Source: Bacteroidetes bacterium GWF2_40_14 | GTDB lineage: Bacteria > Bacteroidota > Bacteroidia > Bacteroidales > UBA932 | Length of the DNA stretch: 64,000 nucleotides | Assembly (NCBI GenBank): GCA_001769195.1 | Contig: MEOK01000001.1 | Coordinates: 62,001-126,000, forward strand | Direction: 5' to 3' | Shown: piece by piece, positions 24,466 to 33,394 of the stretch | Numbering within the stretch: the first letter of the stretch is position 1 | Layout of the letters: every line of letters starts with the position of its first letter | Translations under genes and position numbers: made by a program | Notes under the pieces: generated by a model | What the model was told of the DNA's origin: nothing | The model's database searches: none | The model's input: only the letters and a program-made list of their open reading frames with translations

Positions 24466-26316
24466 ATGAAAAGAACACTTATTGACCTGTTTGAGGAGTC
24501 AGTCGCAAAGTATTCCGACTATACCTTTCTGCTTGAGAAAGAAAATAAGGAGTACAAACCTACAACTTATTATCAGACTAAAGTACAAGCAGAACAATTC
24601 GGCGCAGGGCTTTGTTCACTGGGGTTTGAGAAAAAGAGCAATGCTTCCATCCTTTCGGAGGGACGCAATTTATGGATAATAGGAGAACTGGCTATTTTTT
24701 ATGCCGCAGGAGTAAACGTCCCACTCTCTATAAAGCTTGAAGAGAGCTCAGACTTGTTGTTCAGGCTGATTCATGCCGATGTCACCCTGTTGATGGTTTC
24801 TGAAAGACAACTGAGCAAAATTAGAGTTATCAAGGATAAGTTACCATTAATCAGACACATTATAGTTTTTGACAAATTGAATGAGTACCAGGATAGAGAA
24901 ATTTACTATGAGGATGTATTGGAAAAAGGTAAGATATTCCTGGAGAACAATTTAGAAAAGTTTCGTGAAATTGGAAGATCAGTTCAAAATGATGATTATG
25001 CCACAATAACTTATACTTCGGGAACAACAGCAGACCCAAAAGGTGTAATTCTTACCCACAGGAACTATACCGCAAATGTAGAGCAGGCTCTCTCATGCAT
25101 GGATATCCCTCCAAAGTATAAAAACCTCATTATTTTACCACTGGACCATTGCTTTGCACATGTCGTAGGTTTTTACATAATGATTTCAAGAGGTGCAATT
25201 GTAGCTACGGTACAGCCGGGAAAGACAGGTATAGAGACACTGAAGAATATACCAGTAAACATTCAGGAGATTAAACCTAACATATTACTGTCGGTACCTG
25301 CTCTTGCCAAGAACTTCAAGAAGAACATAGAGCTGTCGGTGAAATCAAAGGGAAAGTTAACAGAATCGCTTTTTAATCTTGCACTCTGTGTAGCGATAAC
25401 ATATAATAAGGATGGGTGGAACAGAGGTTCGGGATGGACTTTTCTTCTTTATCCTTTTAAAGTATTGTTTGACAAGATCTTATTTTCTAAGGTTAGATTA
25501 GCAATGGGTGGCGAACTGGAATTTTTTGTCGGAGGAGGAGCTCTTCTGGACAAAGAACTTCAAAAATTCTACTACGCTATTGGCATTCCTATGTTTCAGG
25601 GATATGGTCTTTCTGAGGCTACTCCTGTAATCTCAACAAACACTCCTGCCAGGCACAAGCTTGGATCTTCAGGAATTCTGGTAAAGCCAATGGAGATAAG
25701 AATAATGGACAGCGAGGGAAATATTCTTGGAACAGGAGAGGCTGGAGAAATTGTAGTTAAAGGAGAGAATGTAATGGCAGGTTACTGGAAAAACCCGAAG
25801 GCAACCGCAGAAACTGTGAAGGATGGATGGTTGTATACAGGTGATCTGGGATATATGGATAAAGATGGCTTCCTTTATGTACAGGGACGCTTCAAGTCCC
25901 TTTTAATAGGGAGTGACGGAGAAAAATACTCTCCTGAAGAGATTGAGGAGACAATGGTTACTCAATCGAAGCTGATTCAACAGATAATGTTACATAACAA
26001 CCAATCGCCTTATACCATTGCAATAATAGTTGTGGATAAAAATGCGACAATGGCAAAGGATGAACTTATTAAGGCAGTTTCAGAAGAAATTGATAAATAC
26101 AAAGGAAAAGGTGAGTATGCCGGGCTTTTCCCGGAAAGATGGCTCCCTGCTTCATTCGTTCTGTCAAAAGATCCTTTCACAGAACAGAATCGAATGATAA
26201 ACTCAACAATGAAGCTTGTCAGGTCAAAAGTGGAGGAGGCATATAAGGAGAGAATTGATTATGCATATACTCCTGAGGGCAAGAATATTTTCAACAAATA
26301 CAATCTTGAAGCCTGA
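24466..26316 (+). CDS. Long-chain acyl-CoA ligase (AMP-binding enzyme, FadD-like)
   Basis: A 616-residue ANL-superfamily adenylating enzyme. The P-loop-like YTSGTTADPKGVILTHRN lies near residue 185, the acyl-binding GYGLSEATPV near 380, the hinge LYTGDLGYMDKDGFLYVQGRFK near 455, and the C-terminal catalytic Lys in NSTMKLVR. It activates fatty acids to acyl-CoA by way of the acyl-adenylate. The long linker helix region around residues 290-345 is typical of the FadD15/long-chain type. It overlaps the M28 peptidase gene by one base (TGATG), and an acyltransferase follows, so a lipid-recycling transcription unit is possible. Confidence 0.92.
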   Translation: MKRTLIDLFEESVAKYSDYTFLLEKENKEYKPTTYYQTKVQAEQFGAGLCSLGFEKKSNASILSEGRNLWIIGELAIFYAAGVNVPLSIKLEESSDLLFRLIHADVTLLMVSERQLSKIRVIKDKLPLIRHIIVFDKLNEYQDREIYYEDVLEKGKIFLENNLEKFREIGRSVQNDDYATITYTSGTTADPKGVILTHRNYTANVEQALSCMDIPPKYKNLIILPLDHCFAHVVGFYIMISRGAIVATVQPGKTGIETLKNIPVNIQEIKPNILLSVPALAKNFKKNIELSVKSKGKLTESLFNLALCVAITYNKDGWNRGSGWTFLLYPFKVLFDKILFSKVRLAMGGELEFFVGGGALLDKELQKFYYAIGIPMFQGYGLSEATPVISTNTPARHKLGSSGILVKPMEIRIMDSEGNILGTGEAGEIVVKGENVMAGYWKNPKATAETVKDGWLYTGDLGYMDKDGFLYVQGRFKSLLIGSDGEKYSPEEIEETMVTQSKLIQQIMLHNNQSPYTIAIIVVDKNATMAKDELIKAVSEEIDKYKGKGEYAGLFPERWLPASFVLSKDPFTEQNRMINSTMKLVRSKVEEAYKERIDYAYTPEGKNIFNKYNLEA

Positions 26317-27959
26317 TGCAAAGAAATAGATTGTTCATATCTATTGTCATAATTGCTGTTACTTTTGCCCTTGGATTAAGTTACTACTGGAGGCCATTTG
26401 TTTACAATGTTAAGGACGAATTTAAATTTTCGGCCGCAAAGGTAGCTGACGATATTAAGATAATCAGTAGTGAACCCCATTCAATAGAACACCCTTTTGA
26501 GAGGGATAAAGTGAGGGATTATCTTGCACAAAGACTGGAGGGTATGGGAATCAAGGTAGCACATTACCCATATGATTCAATTAAGTCAAGACTTAACACA
26601 TCAATTAAGATAACTAATCTCTATTCAAAAATTGATCCTCCGTCCGGCGAAGCTACGTCATATCTGTTACTTGTTGCTCATCTTGATTCGAGATTCAGGA
26701 AAAAAGTTTTTGACAAATATGTCTATTCATATGGAGCAGCTGATGATGGTTACGGATTGGGAGTGATTCTTGAGTCTGTACGACTGGCATTATTATACAG
26801 AGATGACTGGAAGCAGGGTATTAAGATTCTGTTTACAGATTCAGAAGAATCTGATTTGGATGGCATCAGGAAAGCTTTATCGCAAAATCCTGAAATTTTC
26901 AAAAATGTGGGATTTGTAATTAACCTTGAGGCAAGAGGAGTGAGGGGGCCGGCATTGCTTTTTGAAACATCTCCTGGCAACAGGAAGATAATGGAGCTGT
27001 ACAAATCTGCCAGAAATCCATTTACATATTCTGTAACAACAGCTGTGTACAGTATTTTACCCAATTCCACCGATTTTACTCTCCTTAAGGATTCGTATCC
27101 AGGAATGAATTTTTCAGTAATTGACAATCTTAGGTATTATCATACAGAATTGGACAACTTCAGCAATATCTCTCTGAATTCCATACAACATTATGGTGAC
27201 CAGACGGAGCCTGTGATATTTAAGTATATGACAGATGTTACCTACAGCAACCCTGAAAGCCTGTTTTCAGAAGTTGAGACGGTATTTCTAACAATGCCTG
27301 TTATAGGATTTGTCTGCTTTTCCGGGGATTTGTACCTTATTGTCAATATTTTAACCTTATTCTTTTTGATTTTTGCAGTTTCTCACCTTTTAAGCTCCAA
27401 AAAAGCAGGACACACTGGTATTATAAGGTCTTCATCGCTTGTATTGATTATCTCTTTTCTTGCGTCATTGACAGGTTTTTGTGTCGCCTTTTTGTCTGCT
27501 CTGTCTACAGGTCAGAAATACAATCTGGTGAATTTACCTTATGTGAGATTTGACTGGATAATAATGATAATAGCCTTGCTCACCTTGGCTTTATTGGTAT
27601 GGAGGATATACATCAACAGAATAGCCAGACAAAGATTCAACCAGATTGAAGCAATTACTGGCAGTATTATTATTCAGTTTCTACTGTCAGTTGTTTTGTA
27701 TGTTTTCATTCGGGAAAATTTCTTTTTTCTTTTTCCCGTAATTTTTTCGATAGTTGCCATGCTCTTTAGTATTTTTACTCATACCAGATATATGTACCTT
27801 ATTGCCTGCATTCTGATTTTATTGTTGTTAGTTCCCTTTTATTACGCAATTATAGTAGCTCTGACCCTTGGTTCATTACCTGTTTTCATGTTACTGGCTT
27901 CATTATTGTTGTCAATTTTAATCCCTCTTATGGACAGCTTTGTCAGAAAACTTGTTTAA
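26316..27959 (+). CDS. M28-family zinc aminopeptidase with C-terminal membrane domain
   Basis: A 547-residue protein: an N-terminal membrane anchor (residues ~7-25), a M28 peptidase domain (about 45-300) and a polytopic C-terminal region with roughly six membrane segments. Zinc ligands are visible in VAHLDSR, GAADDGYG, FTDSEESDLDG (catalytic Glu) and YHTELDN. The layout resembles ER metallopeptidase 1-like and bacterial membrane M28 proteins, with the peptidase domain outside the cytoplasm. The substrate is unknown. Translation appears coupled to the acyl-CoA ligase by a one-base overlap. Confidence 0.88.
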   Translation: MQRNRLFISIVIIAVTFALGLSYYWRPFVYNVKDEFKFSAAKVADDIKIISSEPHSIEHPFERDKVRDYLAQRLEGMGIKVAHYPYDSIKSRLNTSIKITNLYSKIDPPSGEATSYLLLVAHLDSRFRKKVFDKYVYSYGAADDGYGLGVILESVRLALLYRDDWKQGIKILFTDSEESDLDGIRKALSQNPEIFKNVGFVINLEARGVRGPALLFETSPGNRKIMELYKSARNPFTYSVTTAVYSILPNSTDFTLLKDSYPGMNFSVIDNLRYYHTELDNFSNISLNSIQHYGDQTEPVIFKYMTDVTYSNPESLFSEVETVFLTMPVIGFVCFSGDLYLIVNILTLFFLIFAVSHLLSSKKAGHTGIIRSSSLVLIISFLASLTGFCVAFLSALSTGQKYNLVNLPYVRFDWIIMIIALLTLALLVWRIYINRIARQRFNQIEAITGSIIIQFLLSVVLYVFIRENFFFLFPVIFSIVAMLFSIFTHTRYMYLIACILILLLLVPFYYAIIVALTLGSLPVFMLLASLLLSILIPLMDSFVRKLV

Positions 27960-28001
27960 TCGGAATTATATTATTTAACTTTAACTTTTAAAACGATTGT
28001 A

Positions 28002-29135
28002 ATGGTCAATGATAAATTTCAAGATATAAGGCCTTATATAGAAGATGAGATTGGTCCGGCTTTAAGCAGAATTGCCAGACACCCTCTGTTGTCTTCAATA
28101 ACTGCGTATCTGTTTCCAGATAAAAAACCGGATGAGATAGGGCACTTTATAGCCACCTTGAAGAGTGTAGATGAATTTCAGTCTCTGGTCATGTTTTCAG
28201 CCATTAAGAAGATTATTACAGATACAACAAAGACACTTTCATATGCAGGACTGGATAAGCTTAAAAACGGTAAAAAACACCTGCTGATATCAAATCACAG
28301 GGATATTCTTCTGGATTCGGGCATTATTCAGATTATTTTTTGTATGAATGACATCCAGACATCAGAAATGGCTGTCGGAGATAATCTTATTACGGATTCC
28401 TTCATCGAAGACATAGCCAGATCAAACAAAATGATCAGAGTTATCAGAAATGCAAATGCTCGCGAATTTTATAATTCTTCACTTATTTTGTCCCAATATA
28501 TCAGACAAAGAGTCTCAATGGACCAAAGCTCAGTATGGATCGCGCAAAGAAATGGAAGGACCAAAGATGGGGTGGACCTAACCGAGCAGGGTTTGATGAA
28601 AATGCTGGAAATGAGCGGTGAAGGTGATTTTGTAAAAGATTTTGAAGAGTTGTCAATTGTTCCAATTTCAATTTCTTATGAATTTGAACCATGTGACCTT
28701 CTTAAAAGTAAGGAGTTATATGTTTCCCGCAGAAGAAAATACACTAAAAATCCGGGAGAGGATCTAAACAGTATCCTTACAGGGATAATGCAATTTAAAG
28801 GTAATATCCATCTGAACTTTTGCAAACCTCTTTCCCTTGAGGAGATACACGCATGTTCAATACTGGAGAAAAATGAGAGATTCAAGTCTTTGGCAGAGGT
28901 TATCGACAGAAAGATTATTGAATCTTACCAATTATGGAAGAATAATTATATTGCCTATGACATGCTTTACTCTTGTGACAAATACAGCAAGAACTATTCA
29001 AATCAGGATAAACAGTCCTTTATAAGCTACCTCAAGTATAAACTTTCTGATATTGACGGAAATCCAAAGGAGATGGAGGAGATATTTCTTTCAATTTATG
29101 CTAACCCGGTTTTAAGCAAGGAGAGGGTGGATTAG
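28002..29135 (+). CDS. PlsC/GPAT-type glycerolipid acyltransferase
   Basis: A 377-residue acyltransferase domain protein. The catalytic NHxxxxD motif is SNHRDILLDSG near residue 97, and the substrate-binding block appears as SVWIAQRNGRTKDGVD near residue 180, a variant of the EGTR block seen in Bacteroidota homologues. No membrane helix is obvious. It would acylate glycerol-3-phosphate, lysophosphatidate or another lipid head group. It follows the M28 gene by 42 bp, and the acyl-CoA ligase two genes upstream could supply its donor. A stem-loop at 29186-29220 ends the unit. Confidence 0.85.
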   Translation: MVNDKFQDIRPYIEDEIGPALSRIARHPLLSSITAYLFPDKKPDEIGHFIATLKSVDEFQSLVMFSAIKKIITDTTKTLSYAGLDKLKNGKKHLLISNHRDILLDSGIIQIIFCMNDIQTSEMAVGDNLITDSFIEDIARSNKMIRVIRNANAREFYNSSLILSQYIRQRVSMDQSSVWIAQRNGRTKDGVDLTEQGLMKMLEMSGEGDFVKDFEELSIVPISISYEFEPCDLLKSKELYVSRRRKYTKNPGEDLNSILTGIMQFKGNIHLNFCKPLSLEEIHACSILEKNERFKSLAEVIDRKIIESYQLWKNNYIAYDMLYSCDKYSKNYSNQDKQSFISYLKYKLSDIDGNPKEMEEIFLSIYANPVLSKERVD

Positions 29136-29185
29136 ACACATTGCGTTTTGCAACTATCTCATTATGAAAATTTAATGAATATTAG

Positions 29186-29220
29186 TAACCGATTTGTTAT
29201 ATCATGTAACAAGTCGGTTA
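29186..29220 (+). terminator. Stem-loop after acyltransferase gene, candidate terminator
   Basis: Inverted repeat arms TAACCGATTTGTTA (29186-29199) and TAACAAGTCGGTTA (29207-29220) pair over 14 bp with one G-U position and a 7-base loop. The downstream stretch (TTTAAGTTAAG) is only weakly U-rich, so an operator or attenuator is also possible. The rest of the 232 bp gap (29136-29367) carries the lysine operon promoter. Confidence 0.45.
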
Positions 29221-29304
29221 TTTAAGTTAAGTATAAAAAAGAGCAATATAATTCACCCTATTCTTGCTTTTGTGAAAAAATACATCTAAATGTTATGATC
29301 ACAA

Positions 29305-29336
29305 ATTGTACAGAGGAGATTAAATTGCTAAATTTG
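29305..29336 (+). promoter_or_regulatory. Promoter of the lysine fermentation operon
   Basis: ATTG at 29305-29308 (a -33-like element) and an exact -7 box TAAATTTG at 29329-29336 are 20 bases apart. The expected transcript start is a few bases further, giving a ~25-base leader before the ATG at 29368. It is the only strong promoter match seen before the twelve co-directional genes. Confidence 0.6.
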
Positions 29337-29367
29337 CACCTTGTATTTTAAATAATCATTTAGACTA

Positions 29368-30015
29368 ATGAACAAAATAATATCTATGGATGATGCTGTC
29401 AGCAAAGTTAAAGATGGCATGACTTTGATGATTGGCGGGTTTCTTACTTCCGGAGGGCCTAACACAATAATGGATGCTTTATCACTATCTGGCGTTAAAA
29501 ACCTGACAATCATCTGCAACGATGGTACCTACGCAGACAAGGGAATGGGCAAACTCATAGCAAACCATCAGGTTGTCAAATTGATAACTTCGTATGTAGG
29601 GTCTAATCCAATTGCTATAGATCAAATGAATGCAAAAGAACTTGAGATAGAATTTTGTCCTCAAGGTACTTTGATTGAGAGAATCAGGGCTTATGGAGCA
29701 GGTCTGGGCGGAGTACTGACACCTACTGGTCTGGGAACTATAGTAGCTGAAAATAAAAGGATTATTAATGTGGACGGTAAGGATTTTATTCTTGAAAAGC
29801 CACTTAGGGCTGATATTGCTATTATAGGAGCATCAGTTTCAGATAAAATGGGGAACCTCTATTACAAAGGAAATACAAAGAACTTCAATCCAATAATGGC
29901 AATGGCTGCAGAAACGGTTATAGTTGAAGTAGAAGAGATTGTAGAAACTGGAACAATAAAACCAGAAGATGTTCACACCCCTGCAATTTTGGTTGATTAT
30001 ATACTAACTAAATAA
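29368..30015 (+). CDS. atoD: Acetoacetate/butyrate CoA-transferase, subunit A
   Basis: A 215-residue CoA-transferase family I alpha subunit: MTLMIGGFLTSGGPNTIMDAL near the N-terminus, CPQGTLIERIRAYGAGLGGVLTPTGLGT in the middle and the C-terminal ALVDYI-like LVDYIL end. With AtoA (39389-40048) it moves CoA between butyryl-CoA and acetoacetate, releasing butyrate. The two subunits are split by ten intervening genes and sit at opposite ends of the lysine operon, as in other lysine fermenters of the phylum. It is the first gene of the operon, directly after the promoter. Confidence 0.93.
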   Translation: MNKIISMDDAVSKVKDGMTLMIGGFLTSGGPNTIMDALSLSGVKNLTIICNDGTYADKGMGKLIANHQVVKLITSYVGSNPIAIDQMNAKELEIEFCPQGTLIERIRAYGAGLGGVLTPTGLGTIVAENKRIINVDGKDFILEKPLRADIAIIGASVSDKMGNLYYKGNTKNFNPIMAMAAETVIVEVEEIVETGTIKPEDVHTPAILVDYILTK

Positions 30016-30024
30016 ATCTTTATT

Positions 30025-30411
30025 ATGTCAAAGACTGCTTTAATAAGAGTCAGAATGAGCTCACATGATGCTCACTATGGCGGGAACCTGGTAGATGGAG
30101 CAAAAATGCTTCAGCTTTTCGGTGATGTTGCTACAGAATTGCTGATTCAGCATGACGGAGATGAGGGACTTTTCAAAGCCTACGACAATGTCGAATTTAT
30201 CGCTCCTGTTTATGCAGGTGATTACATTGAAGCAACAGGCGAGATTATCTCTGTAGGCAACAGCTCCCGGAAAATGGAATTTATTGCAAAAAAAGTTATT
30301 GTTCCAAGACCTGATATTTCTCCTTCGGCGGCCGATATTCTTGAAGTGCCGATAATTGTTTGCAAAGCAAGCGGGACTTGTGTAACACCAAAGAGTTGTC
30401 AAAGAAAATAA
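30025..30411 (+). CDS. kal: 3-aminobutyryl-CoA ammonia lyase
   Basis: A 128-residue hotdog-fold protein beginning [39 protein letters not shown] (residues 3-41), recognisable as Kal. It eliminates ammonia from L-3-aminobutyryl-CoA to give crotonyl-CoA, the last nitrogen-releasing step of lysine fermentation. The short length is right for the family. Its position between atoD and kce matches the cluster order seen in known lysine-fermenting bacteria, 9 bp after atoD. Confidence 0.93.
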   Translation: MSKTALIRVRMSSHDAHYGGNLVDGAKMLQLFGDVATELLIQHDGDEGLFKAYDNVEFIAPVYAGDYIEATGEIISVGNSSRKMEFIAKKVIVPRPDISPSAADILEVPIIVCKASGTCVTPKSCQRK

Positions 30412-30422
30412 TCTGAATAGCC

Positions 30423-31247
30423 ATGGAAAAACTGATAATTACAGCCGCTATTTGCGGAGCAGAAGTTCTAAAAGAGCATAATCCTGCAGTTCCGTACACC
30501 ATTGAAGAGTGTGTACGGGAGGCAAAATCTGCTTATGATGCAGGTGCAAGTATTATCCATCTGCATGTTAGATATGACGATGGTACACCAACGCAGGACA
30601 AGGCGAGATTTAAGGAGGTTATGGATGCAATTTACAGAGTTTGCCCCGATGTCATTATTCAGCCATCAACAGGTGGTGCTGTAGGAATGACAAATGATGA
30701 GAGACTGCAGCCTACTGAACTATCTCCGGAAATGGCCACCCTGGACTGTGGAACCCTGAATTTTGGCGGAGATGATATTTTCGAAAATACTGAAAACACA
30801 ATCAAGTACTTTGGTCAGAAGATGATCGAGCGTGGAATAAAGCCCGAGCTAGAAGTCTTTGACAAAAGCATGATTGATATGGCTCTGAGACTTCATAAGA
30901 AGGGATTTATTCAAAAACCAATGCACTTTGACTTTGTTATGGGTGTAAATGGTGGAATATCAGGAGAATTGAGAGACTTTACATTCCTTAAGGGAAGTAT
31001 TCCTTCTGATGCTACATTTACAGTGGCCGGAGTGGGAAGATACGAGTTTCCCCTCGCTGTTGCCTCTATAATTGAAGGAGGTCACGTTCGGGTTGGTTTT
31101 GAGGACAATGTATTCCTCTCAAAGGGAGTCCTGGCAAAATCGAATGGAGAGCTGGTAGCTAAAGTTGTAAGATTCGCCAGAGAACTTGGCAGAGATATAG
31201 CAACTCCGGCAGAGGCACGACAGATACTTGGTCTTAAACCAAGATAA
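30423..31247 (+). CDS. kce: 3-keto-5-aminohexanoate cleavage enzyme
   Basis: A 274-residue BKACE/DUF849 TIM barrel. Family features include EVLKEHNPAVPYTIEE, the metal-binding HLHVRYDDGTPT and the C-terminal GGHVRVGFEDNVFLSKG. Kce condenses 3-keto-5-aminohexanoate with acetyl-CoA at a zinc site to give acetoacetate and L-3-aminobutyryl-CoA. The product feeds Kal, encoded just upstream; acetoacetate feeds the CoA-transferase. It is 11 bp after kal, with 56 bp to kdd1 in which I see no promoter. Confidence 0.95.
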   Translation: MEKLIITAAICGAEVLKEHNPAVPYTIEECVREAKSAYDAGASIIHLHVRYDDGTPTQDKARFKEVMDAIYRVCPDVIIQPSTGGAVGMTNDERLQPTELSPEMATLDCGTLNFGGDDIFENTENTIKYFGQKMIERGIKPELEVFDKSMIDMALRLHKKGFIQKPMHFDFVMGVNGGISGELRDFTFLKGSIPSDATFTVAGVGRYEFPLAVASIIEGGHVRVGFEDNVFLSKGVLAKSNGELVAKVVRFARELGRDIATPAEARQILGLKPR

Positions 31248-31303
31248 CTATTTATTATTAAACGCACATTTACATAAACTAATTAAATACAAACTTCAGT
31301 ACG

Positions 31304-32344
31304 ATGAAAAAGGGTAACAAATACGGCATTCACAGAGTGATTGAGCCAAAGGGCGTTCTTCCGCAACCAGCCAACAAGATTGACAACAACATGGACGAGA
31401 TTTATGATAACGAGATCTTGATTGATGTACAGACACTTAATATTGACTCAGCCAGCTTTACACAAATAGAAGAACAGGCAAAAGGGGATAAGGCAAAAAT
31501 TGCTGAAATCATGCTTGGTATAGTAGCATCACAGGGAAAGCACAGAAATCCTGTAACAGGATCAGGAGGGATGCTTCTGGGAACCGTAGAGCAGATAGGT
31601 GATGCTCTTATTGGCAAGATTGACCTCAAAGTAGGTGACAGGATTGCAACTCTTGTTTCGCTTTCGTTGACTCCTCTTAGAATAGACAAAATTAAAGAAA
31701 TTCGTTCGGATATTGACCAGGTTGACATCGACGGTAAGGCTATTCTTTTTGAAAGCGGTATTTATGCCAAGATACCTGATGATATGCCTGCAAACCTTGC
31801 CCTTTCTGCATTGGACGTAGCAGGAGCACCTGCACAGACTGCAAAGCTTGTAAAACCAGGTGATACAGTACTGATAATTGGAGCCGGAGGTAAATCCGGT
31901 ATGTTGTGTTGCTATGAGGCAAAAAAACGTGCAGGAGTTACAGGAAAGGTTATTGGTCTGTGTCACAGTGAAAAAAGCACAAAAAGACTTCAGGATCTTG
32001 GATTCTGCGACTATGTATTCTCTGCAGATGCAACCCAGCCGGTTTCAATACTTGAGAAAATTGAAGAGCTTACTAAAGGACAAATGTGCGATGTAACAAT
32101 CAATAATGTAAATATTACAGACACAGAGATGACAAGCATCCTTTGTACAAAGGATACAGGAGTTGTCTATTTCTTCTCTATGGCCACCAGCTTTACAAAA
32201 GCCGCCCTTGGAGCAGAGGGGGTTGGCAGCGACGTAACCATGATAGTGGGAAATGGTTATACAAAAGGCCATGCAGAAATAACACTTGAACTACTTCGTG
32301 AAAGTGATAAATTAAGAAAAATATTTACAGAACTTTACGCATAG
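31304..32344 (+). CDS. kdd: L-erythro-3,5-diaminohexanoate dehydrogenase, copy 1
   Basis: A 346-residue member of the Kdd family with a C-terminal Rossmann domain: IIGAGGKSGM at ~191-200. After the second strand the sequence is VIGLCHSEKSTKR (~216-228), with no acidic residue where NAD-specific enzymes carry one and with His/Ser/Lys residues that could favour NADP. The enzyme oxidises and deaminates 3,5-diaminohexanoate to 3-keto-5-aminohexanoate, the Kce substrate. A second, clearly homologous copy follows directly. Both copies keep the conserved NPVTGSGGM, GDRIATLVSLSLTPL and FFSMATSFTKAALGAEGVG blocks, so both look functional. Confidence 0.92.
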   Translation: MKKGNKYGIHRVIEPKGVLPQPANKIDNNMDEIYDNEILIDVQTLNIDSASFTQIEEQAKGDKAKIAEIMLGIVASQGKHRNPVTGSGGMLLGTVEQIGDALIGKIDLKVGDRIATLVSLSLTPLRIDKIKEIRSDIDQVDIDGKAILFESGIYAKIPDDMPANLALSALDVAGAPAQTAKLVKPGDTVLIIGAGGKSGMLCCYEAKKRAGVTGKVIGLCHSEKSTKRLQDLGFCDYVFSADATQPVSILEKIEELTKGQMCDVTINNVNITDTEMTSILCTKDTGVVYFFSMATSFTKAALGAEGVGSDVTMIVGNGYTKGHAEITLELLRESDKLRKIFTELYA

Positions 32345-32356
32345 TTAAAGCATTAT

Positions 32357-33391
32357 ATGACAATAGCTTGCAGATACGGAACACATAGAGTGGTCTCGCC
32401 AAAAGGTACCTTGCCTCAGCCTGCCCATAAGCTGGACAACACTATGTCCATCTATGATAATGAAGTACTTATAGACGTATCTACCTTAAATATCGATTCT
32501 GCCTCCTATACTCAGATAAAAAAAGCTTGTGGCTCTGATGCAGAAAAGATGAAGGAGATGATTCTCGCAATTGTAGAGGAGAGGGGTAAGATGCAGAACC
32601 CTGTTACAGGATCGGGAGGAATGCTGATTGGCACCGTCAGGGAGATAGGCAGGAACTTTCCTGCAAACAGATTAAAGGTAGGGGACAGGATAGCAACTCT
32701 TGTCTCTCTTTCATTGACACCTCTAAAGATTAATTCGATTAAGAAACTTTCTCCTGCTTCTGACCAGGTGGATGTAGATGCGCAGGCTATATTGTTTGAA
32801 AGCGGTCTTTTTGCAATACTTCCAGATGACATACCAGAGAAACTGGCACTTGCTGCTCTTGATGTAGCTGGTGCACCGGCTCAGGTGGACAGACTTGTAA
32901 CGGAGGGAGATATTGTGTGTATTATTGGAGGTGGCGGAAAATCCGGAATTTTGTGCTGTTATCAGGCAATGCAAAATGCAGGGCCATCAGGAAAGGTAAT
33001 CGTTGTAGAATATTCAAAAGAGAATGCGCAACGTATCACTGACATGAATCTTGCAACAGATGTGATTGTGGCAGACGCAACGAATGTCATGGATGTCTAT
33101 GAAAAGGTAATGGCCGTAACAGGCGGAAGAGGGTGCGACGTTACTGTTAACAACGTAAATGTTCCATCAACTGAGATGACATCAATATTAATTACAAAAG
33201 GACAAGGCTGTGTGTACTTTTTCTCTATGGCCACCAGCTTTACAAAAGCTGCATTAGGAGCCGAGGGGGTAGGAAAGGACATCAACCTTATTGTTGGAAA
33301 TGGATACGCCAAAGGACACGCAAACCTTACTCTTAATATTATACGGGAATCGAAGCCTATAAGGGAGCTTTTTGAAAAATTATATGTTTAG
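32357..33391 (+). CDS. kdd: L-erythro-3,5-diaminohexanoate dehydrogenase, copy 2
   Basis: A 344-residue paralogue of the preceding gene, alignable end to end with only two single-residue gaps and, by eye, clearly more than half of positions identical. The nucleotide motif is IIGGGGKSGI (~189-198), and the second strand ends VIVVEYSKEN with Glu near 218, the acidic residue expected for NAD binding. The pair may therefore differ in cofactor preference (inference). It starts 12 bp after copy 1, and kamA begins 3 bp after its stop. The divergence rules out a recent duplication or assembly repeat. Confidence 0.9.
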   Translation: MTIACRYGTHRVVSPKGTLPQPAHKLDNTMSIYDNEVLIDVSTLNIDSASYTQIKKACGSDAEKMKEMILAIVEERGKMQNPVTGSGGMLIGTVREIGRNFPANRLKVGDRIATLVSLSLTPLKINSIKKLSPASDQVDVDAQAILFESGLFAILPDDIPEKLALAALDVAGAPAQVDRLVTEGDIVCIIGGGGKSGILCCYQAMQNAGPSGKVIVVEYSKENAQRITDMNLATDVIVADATNVMDVYEKVMAVTGGRGCDVTVNNVNVPSTEMTSILITKGQGCVYFFSMATSFTKAALGAEGVGKDINLIVGNGYAKGHANLTLNIIRESKPIRELFEKLYV

Positions 33392-33394
33392 AAT

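Noticed and set aside
31304-33391. Possible assembly duplication of kdd
   Set aside because: The two copies differ over much of their length at protein level, including cofactor loops, so they are real paralogues.
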